This document shows, one piece after another, positions 21,900 to 28,484 of a stretch of DNA of 29,479 nucleotides. The stretch is from Candidatus Bathyarchaeota archaeon (GTDB lineage: Archaea; Thermoproteota; Bathyarchaeia; 40CM-2-53-6), in NCBI GenBank assembly GCA_005882955.1, contig VBBB01000067.1, positions 1,745 through 31,223 on the forward strand, in the 5' to 3' direction. The position numbers and the translations under genes are program-made. The notes under the pieces were generated by a model. That model did not search any database. It was given only the letters and a program-made list of their open reading frames with translations, and was not told the origin of the DNA. Numbering within the stretch: position 1 is the first letter of the stretch; each line of letters starts with the position of its first letter.

Positions 21900-23849
21900 T
21901 CAATACGTGAACGAGGGTTGAGGCGGACCGTGCGATCGGGACCTGTCCCGCCGCGTAACCGCGACAGCGATAAGGATGAAGAATATGAGGACTGCAACCG
22001 CAGCAAATAGGAATAGCGGTAGACCAGCCACCTTCACAGTAGTAAGATCAGGAATCCCGTTCACTGTCACAACGACCTGGCCCTGCGCAGAGCTGAATTG
22101 GTTCTTTGAGGCCTGGACTGTCAGGACATTAGTAGAGCTCTGGAGAGGAGTAGTGTAGATTACTGTATAGTTTCCATTCCCACCATCGGTAAGACCAGAG
22201 AAGCTGCCGCCCGATGTCGAGGTCATGGTGAGACTTGCACCTGCGATCAAGTCAGTCCCATTAGTCACCATGATCATCAGGAGAACCTCCGCCCCAGGGG
22301 TGGTAGTCCCGGGCTTCGCGGCAACTGCGACTGTCAGAGGGGGATAAGGATTCACGGTAATAGTCGTCCTTGCAACAGCGTTGAGGTAGCCAGGTGCGCT
22401 CGCAATGACTTGGATTACATCATTAAGGGTCGAGCTTACTGTAGGCGCAGTAAAGTTGGCAACATAGGTCCCGGGGATAGTCATCACTGGCTGGCTGAGT
22501 GTTCCGCCGGCTGAGGAGGTGAGGGTTAGATTGGCTCCTGTGATCGGGCCTGTGCTGTTTCTAACGGTCACTGTAAGATTTGACACACTTGCCGATCTCA
22601 GAATAGCTGGACTCGCGGTTAGCGTAGCGCTCAGTGGCGGAATGATTATCCCCAAGGCGTAGACCTTCGCGTCTTTAGCGCCGATGTAGACCCGGGTATC
22701 GGCCACCGCAGGTGAAGAGGAAACCTGTCCGCCAGTCAAGTACCTCCACAAAAAGGTGCCTGTCATCAAATTGATCGCGTACAAGTAGCGATCATTAGAA
22801 CCAAAAAACACGGCCTTAGATCCAAGAGCTATGGCAGGAGAGGATGCCACCGCCCCGCCAGTAGGAGTCGTATACGACCATATCTGGACACCAGTGGTCG
22901 CGTTACGAGCATACACGATACCTCTACCCGTCCCAAAGTAGACTACGCCATTATAGATCGCGGGAGACGTCGCGTTGGAACCGCTTGGGGTGTTGAACGA
23001 CCATACCAGGCTGCCCGTGATTTGTTTCAGAACAAGGACCCTGGTACTGTCAAGGCCAACGTAGACATTGCCGTACGCTGTAGCGGGCGCCGTGGTTATC
23101 GTAGTCGGGACCGCTGTATTGTAATTCCAGACTGTCTTCCCAGTCGTCTCATTCAAGGCGACAACGACGGCGTTGCTGATAGCGCCTATCCCAAAGAATA
23201 CGAGTCCATTGCTTACGGCGGCCGAACCCTCGATGTAGTCGGAAATAGTCGCTCTCCAGAAGACTGTTCCATCTTGGGGATTTAGTGCTAGAAACTCGGC
23301 CCTGCCTGCTGATGGAGAATACAACGTGCCGTAGAACAGCTTGCCATCTGCTAGGACCGGGGATGATACGACAGCTGCGACGTTCGATATTCGCCAGAGC
23401 ATTGAACCAGTATTCTCATCAAGAGCGTAGACAGTAAAATCCTTGGATGCTAGGTAGACCATCCCGTTTCCCACCGCGGGAGTTGCAACTATGTTTGATC
23501 CAGTCGTGAATGACCAAATGAGGGATCCGGTGTACTCGTCAAGCGCGTACAGCTTACCATCATAAGACGGGATGAATACAAATCCATCAGACACAACCGG
23601 CGAGGCGTAAACGACACCTCCCGTAGTGTAGCTCCACATTAGACTTGCAGAGGTAGGACCAGACGCTGGGGTAGCACCGTTCCGCCCGGCATCATAGTGA
23701 AACATCGTCCAAGGATAGTCGGTGGTCCCTACAGGTCCTGCATTTACAAAACTCAGCGGATCGCGATGATCTGTTGAAGTGTCAGTTGGCAAGAACACAA
23801 GAAGGCTTAGAGTGAGGAATACGATGACAACACCTAGACCCATCATCAC
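21900..23849 (-). CDS. Cell-surface PQQ-type beta-propeller protein with Ig-like domains
   Basis: A 649-residue protein with an N-terminal signal/membrane segment (MGLGVVIVFLTLSLLVFL). Residues of about 45-400 form repeats of the PQQ-enzyme/YVTN type: each ends in a form of LYALDexTGslxWsfxTg, for example SLIWSFTTGSN and GKLYALDEYTGS, with at least seven copies, enough for a propeller. From about 405 two Ig-like/beta-sandwich repeats follow (AGATLT-type cores such as GANLTLTSSAGGTLSQP and AGASLTMTSTSGGSFSG). A C-terminal membrane helix (LFLFAAVAVLIFFILIAVAV) precedes a basic tail (TRRDRSRSH), which would anchor it outside. No calcium or PQQ ligand set was identified, so an enzymatic role is unproven. 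It is most likely a surface or adhesion protein. It reads toward the 5S gene on the same strand. Confidence 0.88.
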   Translation of the reverse strand: MMMGLGVVIVFLTLSLLVFLPTDTSTDHRDPLSFVNAGPVGTTDYPWTMFHYDAGRNGATPASGPTSASLMWSYTTGGVVYASPVVSDGFVFIPSYDGKLYALDEYTGSLIWSFTTGSNIVATPAVGNGMVYLASKDFTVYALDENTGSMLWRISNVAAVVSSPVLADGKLFYGTLYSPSAGRAEFLALNPQDGTVFWRATISDYIEGSAAVSNGLVFFGIGAISNAVVVALNETTGKTVWNYNTAVPTTITTAPATAYGNVYVGLDSTRVLVLKQITGSLVWSFNTPSGSNATSPAIYNGVVYFGTGRGIVYARNATTGVQIWSYTTPTGGAVASSPAIALGSKAVFFGSNDRYLYAINLMTGTFLWRYLTGGQVSSSPAVADTRVYIGAKDAKVYALGIIIPPLSATLTASPAILRSASVSNLTVTVRNSTGPITGANLTLTSSAGGTLSQPVMTIPGTYVANFTAPTVSSTLNDVIQVIASAPGYLNAVARTTITVNPYPPLTVAVAAKPGTTTPGAEVLLMIMVTNGTDLIAGASLTMTSTSGGSFSGLTDGGNGNYTVIYTTPLQSSTNVLTVQASKNQFSSAQGQVVVTVNGIPDLTTVKVAGLPLFLFAAVAVLIFFILIAVAVTRRDRSRSHGPPQPSFTY

Positions 23850-23981
23850 TGAGGGCTAGTGGCGAATCCCGTCACAAAAGAGGCATGTAACCCAACCATG
23901 CCTCTTTCCGGGTCTAGCTTCCACAGGGCGAAAACAAGATTAACCCAACTGCTTGATAGGCGCGACCTAAGGTGTAATTCT

Positions 23982-24263
23982 CTGATATTCGCATTCCTGA
24001 TCTTCTACCGGGTAAGACCCCTAACTGAGGCTGACAAGAAGAAAGCGACCGCTGGTTGGGAACAATTCAAGAAGAACCTTTCCAAAGACGTAGAGATCGT
24101 CGCTGAATACGCCCATATCTGGGGCACCACATACAACGGAATGATCACAGTCGAATCCCGGGATCTCTCCGCCTTCCATGACTTCTGGCACAGATTCCGC
24201 GAAACAACCCGATGGTATGTCCCTGAGACAAGGACTTACATTGCGCAGAAAGAACAACCATAG
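23982..24263 (+). CDS. Small dimeric alpha/beta-barrel-like protein (probable CTG start)
   Basis: The conserved-looking part begins FLIFYRVRPLTEADKKKATA and continues through GWEQFKKNLSKDVEIVAEY, AHIWGTTYNGMITVESRDLS, AFHDFWHRFRETTRWYVPET to a short tail. Length, alternating beta-alpha pattern and the aromatic-rich helix suggest a ferredoxin-like dimeric barrel. The family is not named. The open frame reaches back to GTG 23859, but the extra part (NPVTKEACNPTMPLSGSSFH...) looks non-coding. With AAGGTG at 23969-23974 as a ribosome binding site, CTG at 23982 gives MIFAFLIFYRVRP, 93 residues. An AGATTAAC stretch at about 23936-23943 may be the TATA box. The true start is uncertain. Confidence 0.6.
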   Translation: MIFAFLIFYRVRPLTEADKKKATAGWEQFKKNLSKDVEIVAEYAHIWGTTYNGMITVESRDLSAFHDFWHRFRETTRWYVPETRTYIAQKEQP

Positions 24264-24317
24264 AACGAGTCATCAGCTGATCCCAACAGCTACGATCAGA
24301 CAAATGATTCAGTTATC

Positions 24318-24323
24318 TTTATA
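24318..24323 (+). promoter_or_regulatory. TATA box candidate for tRNA-Trp
   Basis: TTTATA lies about 58 nt upstream of the mature tRNA 5' end; transcription from it would leave a leader of about 30 nt for RNase P to remove. Confidence 0.4.
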
Positions 24324-24395
24324 CTGATAGTTTTCGAGCCGGCCGCTCGGTGGGGCCTCGAGCCTTCAAATCAGTTGAGGGGCCGTAGTCTAGCC

Positions 24396-24424
24396 AGACC
24401 CATTCCAAGAGATGGGTCCTAGAA
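24396..24424 (+). other. tRNA-Trp intron 1, D-loop, 29 nt
   Basis: The BHB motif comes from a CTAG central helix on both sides (CTAG at 24390-24393 and 24419-24422), with a 3-nt bulge CCA on the 5' side and AAA on the 3' side. A 7-bp inner helix GACCCAT/ATGGGTC follows. Standard cleavage gives AGCC-AGGAA, a normal D-loop. Confidence 0.85.
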
Positions 24425-24445
24425 AGGAATGACGACGGGCTCCAG

Positions 24446-24512
24446 AATATATTACAACGGGTAAGCAGACCTCCAGTTGGCGGGATGACGAAATTCAGGA
24501 GCGCGTGAAGAT
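24446..24512 (+). other. tRNA-Trp intron 2, canonical position 37/38, 67 nt
   Basis: It follows G37 (24445) and ends before A38 (24513). The central helix is CTCC with GAAG (one mismatch), with bulges AGA and ATA of 3 nt, next to the anticodon stem ACGGG/CCCGT. Cleavage AG^A and AT^A gives the anticodon loop CTCCAGA. Confidence 0.85.
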
Positions 24513-24520
24513 ACCCGTAG

Positions 24521-24538
24521 ACGAAAGACTCGGCGGAT
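24521..24538 (+). other. tRNA-Trp intron 3, variable loop, 18 nt
   Basis: The central helix is CCGT with GCGG (3 Watson-Crick plus one G-U pair), with bulges AGA and ATG and an inner helix CGA/TCG with a 5-nt loop. Cleavage leaves AG-GTC, the expected variable loop between nucleotides 44 and 48. Confidence 0.85.
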
Positions 24539-24581
24539 GTCGTGGGTTCAAATCCCACCGGCCCCACCATATCTACAACAC

Positions 24582-24591
24582 TCTTCTTTTT
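24582..24591 (+). terminator. Oligo-T terminator of tRNA-Trp
   Basis: CTTCTTTTT just 15-20 nt past the CCA end is the usual archaeal stop signal for a stable RNA gene. Confidence 0.55.
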
Positions 24592-24769
24592 GATTGCGGA
24601 CGTTGAGGAAACAAGAACGTATCTTGTACGGGGACCAAGCTGTAAAGTAGGCATACTGGCTTACGAGGTTCACCCTTGCCGCAGCTTTCCACGGGAACGG
24701 TCTGGCCAAGCAGTCGCATGCTTAATCTTAATACCAGAACTACTATCGTCGTAGCACGTAGAACACGTC

Positions 24770-25183
24770 TTGACAGGCGAGAAATCCGACGCGACCACTA
24801 GGGCCCCACCGAGGAGTTATCCGAAGATCCTCCTCAACGTTGCCCTAGTATTGGTAGCAGTCACGGCAATCCTTCACTTGTACATCGGAATATGGGTCTA
24901 TGGAATACCGCTTGGCGTCCCGTTAATCCTGATAGGACTCGTGTATCTGGGTGGCATCGGTCTCGTAGCAGTAAACAATCGGCGTGATCTCTGGCTCAAA
25001 ATCGGCATCTACTGGGTCATCATTGTCATCGTCCTCTGGGCAGCATCCGCAGCTGTCAACGCGCCAAACACCAACATCGCGCTAGCCTACGTTGCCAAAG
25101 CAGTAGAGTTTGTCCTGCTTGGAATCCTTCTCCGGATAAGAACAGCCCGATCATATGGAATCAAGAGCGGAATCGGTAACTGA
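24770..25183 (+). CDS. Four-helix integral membrane protein, unknown
   Basis: A 137-residue protein from TTG 24770 with a hydrophilic N-terminus of about 20 residues. Four hydrophobic segments follow: at about 21-43 (ILLNVALVLVAVTAILHLYI), 47-68 (GIPLGVPLILIGLVYLGGIG), 77-95 (IGIYWVIIVIVLWAASAAV) and 105-123 (IALAYVAKAVEFVLLGILLR). It ends in a basic tail. There are no conserved motifs that point to a family, and transport or sensing cannot be assigned. A TATA-like CTTAATA at about 24727-24733 gives a leader of about 15 nt. Confidence 0.7.
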   Translation: MTGEKSDATTRAPPRSYPKILLNVALVLVAVTAILHLYIGIWVYGIPLGVPLILIGLVYLGGIGLVAVNNRRDLWLKIGIYWVIIVIVLWAASAAVNAPNTNIALAYVAKAVEFVLLGILLRIRTARSYGIKSGIGN

Positions 25184-25218
25184 AAACGGCGTCAGAATTC
25201 GTTATTGAGACTGGTTCT

Positions 25219-25307
25219 CGAATCGCTCCTGAACCGGTTCTTGAAAAAAGACCGTTGCCAGTGAGCTCTTTTCCGAAAAAAGGATTCTCGACTCAGGAGC
25301 AGAATCG
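25219..25307. repeat. Imperfect inverted repeat between membrane protein and thioesterase genes
   Basis: CGAATCGCTCCTGA (25219-25232) is matched by TCAGGAGCAGAATCG (25293-25307), 14-15 bp with one extra base, separated by about 60 nt. It could form a stem in RNA or mark a terminator of the plus-strand gene that ends at 25183; two A6 runs lie inside. The function is unknown. Confidence 0.35.
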
Positions 25308-25413
25308 AGTCTCGCGCCCGCCTGTGAAAGACAATGACTAACCCTAAGCAGGACAGAATCCCGTGTTTCCTCGTCACAAGGCTAAATTCCGACGGCTAGA
25401 AGCCCGGAAGGTT

Positions 25414-25920
25414 ATGAGACCCTCGAAGCCGGTCAGCGATTCGAAATCCACCTTATCATCTCAGATGCTGCCGAGCGATGCGAACCCGATGGGGTTCGGC
25501 CACGGAGGAACGATACTCAAACTCGTCGATGTCGCAGCAGGAGTGACAGCCCTACGCCACACCCGACAGACGGTGGTCACCGCTAGCATGGACCGGATGG
25601 ACTTTTACAACCCAGTCTATGTTGGAAACCTCCTCACGCTCAAAGCCTCACTAAACTACGCGGGCCATACGTCAATGGAAGTAGGAGTTAGAATTGAAGC
25701 AGAGGACCTCAAGACCGGCAAAGTTACTCACACGGGATCCTCATACCTCACTTATGTTGCTATGGACGAAAACGGAAAGCCGACTGAGATCCCCGACGTC
25801 GTTCCAGAATCCCCTGATGAGAAACGTCGATGGAAGGATGCGAAGAGAAGGCGAGAAGAACGCTTGAGAATGGTCGCGTTGGTCAAGAAGGAAAGGGCCG
25901 CAGAGAACTCTTTCAAATGA
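25414..25920 (+). CDS. Hot-dog fold acyl-CoA thioesterase
   Basis: This hydrolyses acyl-CoA to free acid and CoA, and is a member of the BACH/YciA-type hot-dog hydrolases. The 168-residue product includes QMLPSDANPMGFGHGGTILK (the N-G-x-x-x-G-G catalytic helix region; the Asp/Asn residue of the active site lies in DANPMGFGHGG), TASMDRMDFYNPVYVGNLLT, and SYLTYVAMDENGKP. The tail is charged and helical (DEKRRWKDAKRRREERLR). ATG 25414 is preferred over a GTG at 25363 because CTAAATT is placed about 29 nt upstream as a TATA box for a leaderless message. Its stop overlaps the start of the next gene (ATGA), so it belongs to the acyl-CoA operon. Confidence 0.88.
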   Translation: MRPSKPVSDSKSTLSSQMLPSDANPMGFGHGGTILKLVDVAAGVTALRHTRQTVVTASMDRMDFYNPVYVGNLLTLKASLNYAGHTSMEVGVRIEAEDLKTGKVTHTGSSYLTYVAMDENGKPTEIPDVVPESPDEKRRWKDAKRRREERLRMVALVKKERAAENSFK

Positions 25921-26795
25921 GGGTCGCAGTCATCGGCTTCGGAATGATGGGACGCCAGATAGCACAAGTCTTCGCACAACACGGCCACGAAGTTTCCGTG
26001 ACCGACGAGAATCCGGCCGCGGTCGAATTAGGACTTGACGAGGTCGCCCACGGACCCTACGGCATAGAATCGGCGGTTGCCAAGGCGAAGATAACCCGAG
26101 AAGAAGGGACCAAGGCTCTCCAACAAATCCGACCAGCTGCCGACTTGAAGGAGGCCTGCAACAGTGCAGACCTTGTCATAGAAGCCGTATACGAACACCT
26201 ACTGCTCAAACAGGAAGTATTCGGAAAGCTAGAATCAGCTGCTCCCCAGAGTGCCCTGCTCGCCTCGAACACGTCCACGCTCACAGTCACCAAGATCGGA
26301 TCAAAACTCTCCAAAAAAAACAGGCTGTTGGGCATGCACTTCTTCAACCCCGCACAAATCACCAAACTCGTCGAGATCGTCAAAACAGACCAGACATCAG
26401 TGGAAGCAATTCAGAAAGCAGGCATGATCGTCGAAACGATCGGAAAGACGCCCATCATGGCCCGGGATGAGCCCGGTTTTATCGCTAACCGATTGGGACT
26501 CACGCTTTTCATGGAGGCGTCCAAGCTTCTCGAGGAAGATACCGCCAAGATTCGCGACATCGACCTAGCAATGAAATTGGGGTACAATCACCCAATGGGA
26601 CCCTTCGAACTCGTGGATTTTGTAGGGCTTGACACAAGACTCCGCAACCTCGAAGCGCTCTTTCAAGCTACTGGTGATGAAAAGTGGATTCCGCCAAAAG
26701 CCCTCAGAGAGATGGTAAATCAAGGATACTTGGGAGATCCCTCACGAAGAAAAGGCAGCAAAGGAGGCTACCGCGAATTCTTCACGACTCGTTGA
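25917..26795 (+). CDS. 3-hydroxyacyl-CoA dehydrogenase
   Basis: This oxidises L-3-hydroxyacyl-CoA to 3-oxoacyl-CoA with NAD in beta-oxidation or related ring-cleavage pathways. The 292-residue protein starts with an NAD-binding RVAVIGFGMMGRQIAQVFA (GFGMMG at 7-12). It contains LLASNTSTLTVTKIG, the GMHFFNPAQITKLVEIV signature with the catalytic His, ARDEPGFIANRLG, and GYNHPMGPFELVDFVGLD. ATG 25917 overlaps the previous stop (ATGA), so translation is coupled to the thioesterase; the longer ORF from 25830 is inside the thioesterase gene. The length is that of a single-domain HBDH. It could serve butyryl/crotonyl-CoA or longer or aryl-CoA substrates. Confidence 0.92.
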   Translation: MRVAVIGFGMMGRQIAQVFAQHGHEVSVTDENPAAVELGLDEVAHGPYGIESAVAKAKITREEGTKALQQIRPAADLKEACNSADLVIEAVYEHLLLKQEVFGKLESAAPQSALLASNTSTLTVTKIGSKLSKKNRLLGMHFFNPAQITKLVEIVKTDQTSVEAIQKAGMIVETIGKTPIMARDEPGFIANRLGLTLFMEASKLLEEDTAKIRDIDLAMKLGYNHPMGPFELVDFVGLDTRLRNLEALFQATGDEKWIPPKALREMVNQGYLGDPSRRKGSKGGYREFFTTR

Positions 26796-26808
26796 GAATT
26801 CCCAACGC

Positions 26809-26814
26809 TTTATA
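26809..26814 (+). promoter_or_regulatory. TATA box of the crotonase pair
   Basis: TTTATA is centred about 34 nt before the TTG at 26846, implying a leader of about 8 nt. Transcription of the two crotonases can thus start separately from the upstream thioesterase/dehydrogenase pair. Confidence 0.5.
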
Positions 26815-26845
26815 CACGCGCTACGATCGGCAAAACTGATCCCTC

Positions 26846-27619
26846 TTGCCGTTCAGCCAGATAGTAGTCGAGACAGAACCGCCCATCGGTATCATTCGTC
26901 TAAACAGACCCAAAGTCCTCAACGCGTTAAACTTCGAACTCCTCAGAGAACTCGTGGAGGCTCTCGAAGCGTTCGACAAGGATGATCGAATAAGAGCAAC
27001 CGTTCTGACCGGGAATGATGATGCCTTCTCAGCCGGGGCGGACATCAAAGAACTATCCGAAGCAACCCCAGTCGACCTCATCCAGCGCAACCAGTTCGCA
27101 CTCTGGGACAGACTGAAGAAAACAGCCAAACCAATCGTAGGAGCCATCAGTGGACACGCCCTAGGTGGAGGATGTGAGCTGGCAATGAACTGTGACATTA
27201 TCATCGCCTCAGAAACGGCAAAGTTCGGACAGCCTGAGATCAATATAGGAATAATGCCCGGAGCCGGCGGGACCCAACGCTTGACAAGAACTATCGGAAA
27301 ATTCCGCGCCATGGAAATGATCCTAACCGGGCAACCCATTACTGCTCGGGAAGCAGAGAAACATGGACTCGTCAACAGGATCGTCCCGATAGAGGCCTAC
27401 TTTGAGGAAGCGAAGAAACTAGCTATGCAGATTGCACAGAAAGCACCTGTCGCAACGCGATTAGCCAAAGAAGCAGTCTTGAAAGCCTTCGACACCTCGC
27501 TACAGGAGGGCCTCCAATTTGAGAGAAGAAACTTCTACCTTCTCTTCTCGACGCAGGACATGAAGGAAGGAATGAAAGCCTTCAGCGAGAAACGACCACC
27601 ACAGTTCAAAGGGCGATGA
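26846..27619 (+). CDS. Enoyl-CoA hydratase (crotonase)
   Basis: A 257-residue crotonase that hydrates trans-2-enoyl-CoA to 3-hydroxyacyl-CoA. The oxyanion-hole glycines are in AFSAGADIKEL and GHALGGGCELAMNCD. Both catalytic glutamates are present (E111 in GGCELAM, E131 in GQPEINIGIMPGAGG). The start is TTG 26846. The start of the next gene is 2 nt after its stop. The two glutamates mark it as a true hydratase, which makes the product that the upstream dehydrogenase oxidises. Confidence 0.92.
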   Translation: MPFSQIVVETEPPIGIIRLNRPKVLNALNFELLRELVEALEAFDKDDRIRATVLTGNDDAFSAGADIKELSEATPVDLIQRNQFALWDRLKKTAKPIVGAISGHALGGGCELAMNCDIIIASETAKFGQPEINIGIMPGAGGTQRLTRTIGKFRAMEMILTGQPITAREAEKHGLVNRIVPIEAYFEEAKKLAMQIAQKAPVATRLAKEAVLKAFDTSLQEGLQFERRNFYLLFSTQDMKEGMKAFSEKRPPQFKGR

Positions 27620-27620
27620 G

Positions 27621-28415
27621 ATGGGCTACGAAACCATACTAGTCGAAAAGAAGGAACAGATAACTAGAATCACCCTGAACCGCCCTGCAGCCCTCAACTC
27701 CTTTGACGACAAGATGGGAGAAGAATTCTACAGGGCGCTAAAAGAGGCGGACAGGGACGAGGGCACTCGTTGTCTCATAATCACCGGGGCAGGTAGAGCC
27801 TTTTCAGCCGGCGAAGACGTCTCAGGTCTGAAAGAGAGGTACGGTGGTGACTCCCGTCCCTCCCTTGGAGATCACCTACGAAAAAAATACCATCCGATGA
27901 TTCTAAGGATCCGAAACATGGAGAAGCCAGTTATAGCACGAATCAACGGCATCGCCGCAGGCAGCGGCGCGAGCATTGCCCTCGCCTGCGATATCCGAAT
28001 AGCCTCCGAGGAGGCGGGCCTCAAGCAAGCCTTCATCGGGGTAGGCTTGGTACCCGATTCTGGAAGTAGCTATTTCCTGACCCGAACCCTTGGCCCGGGC
28101 AGGGCCCTTGAGCTAATCATGACCGGCAGAACAGTCGGAGCCAAGGAAGCTGAGAATCTAGGGCTAGTAAACCAGACAGTCCCAGGCACTGAACTAGACA
28201 ACGTCGTGAACAGCGTTGCAGAGAAGCTTGCGAATGGACCCACAAAGGCCCTCGGACTCTCAAAGAGAGTGGTGAACCAAGTTAGCCGGCTTGAACTACC
28301 CGACGCCCTTGAGTATGAAGCCCAGAACCAGGATATAGCGGGAAAAACCAAAGACCATCTAGAGGCAGTCAGAGCATTCCTTGAGAAGCGTCAGCCCAAG
28401 TTCTCAGGAACATGA
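27621..28415 (+). CDS. Crotonase-family isomerase, PaaG-like
   Basis: A 264-residue crotonase paralogue. It keeps the CoA-binding and oxyanion features (AFSAGEDVSG, NGIAAGSGASIALACD) but lacks both hydratase glutamates: S118 replaces the first and A137 lies at the second. It instead has D146 in LVPDSGSSYFL, the same sequence context as the catalytic aspartate of PaaG (ring 1,2-epoxyphenylacetyl-CoA isomerase) and related delta-isomerases. It is therefore probably an isomerase or related enzyme rather than a hydratase. ATG 27621, 2 nt after the first crotonase, shows coupling in the operon. Its true substrate is unknown, and the family also includes enoyl-CoA isomerases. Confidence 0.85.
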   Translation: MGYETILVEKKEQITRITLNRPAALNSFDDKMGEEFYRALKEADRDEGTRCLIITGAGRAFSAGEDVSGLKERYGGDSRPSLGDHLRKKYHPMILRIRNMEKPVIARINGIAAGSGASIALACDIRIASEEAGLKQAFIGVGLVPDSGSSYFLTRTLGPGRALELIMTGRTVGAKEAENLGLVNQTVPGTELDNVVNSVAEKLANGPTKALGLSKRVVNQVSRLELPDALEYEAQNQDIAGKTKDHLEAVRAFLEKRQPKFSGT

Positions 28416-28443
28416 GTCAACGAGAGAACCTCAAGATTTCACG

Positions 28444-28451
28444 TTTAAGTA
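28444..28451 (+). promoter_or_regulatory. TATA box of the di-iron gene
   Basis: TTTAAGTA is centred about 38 nt before TTG 28485, giving a short leader of about 10 nt. Confidence 0.45.
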
Positions 28452-28484
28452 ATATGTTGAGAAGATCACCAAGACGAGCATAAC

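Larger units (their letters stand above)
24379..24569 (+). tRNA. tRNA-Trp (anticodon CCA) with three introns, CCA encoded
   Basis: The acceptor stem GGGGCCG (24379-24385) pairs with CGGCCCC (24559-24565). The discriminator is A (24566) and CCA follows. The T-arm is GTGGG-TTCAAAT-CCCAC. The anticodon arm is ACGGG-CTCCAGA-CCCGT, with CCA at 34-36, U33 and G37. The D-arm is GTCT...TGAC with A14 and G18-G19, and the variable region is AGGTC. Removing three segments of 29, 67 and 18 nt (see separate entries) from the 188-nt span to the discriminator leaves exactly 74 nt. It keeps all the standard tertiary bases (U8-A14, G15-C48, G18-G19, A58). Discriminator A and a G1-C72 pair fit archaeal tRNA-Trp. 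The cognate synthetase gene is at 16890. Confidence 0.95.

Noticed and set aside
24446..24512. C/D box guide RNA inside the tRNA-Trp 37/38 intron, as in several euryarchaea
   Set aside because: An ATGACGA resembling a C box is present, but no CTGA D box could be found at a proper distance.
24319..24754. Open frames on both strands across the tRNA-Trp region (minus 24319-24654, plus 24542-24754)
   Set aside because: They overlap a fully supported tRNA gene with introns and have no protein-like features.
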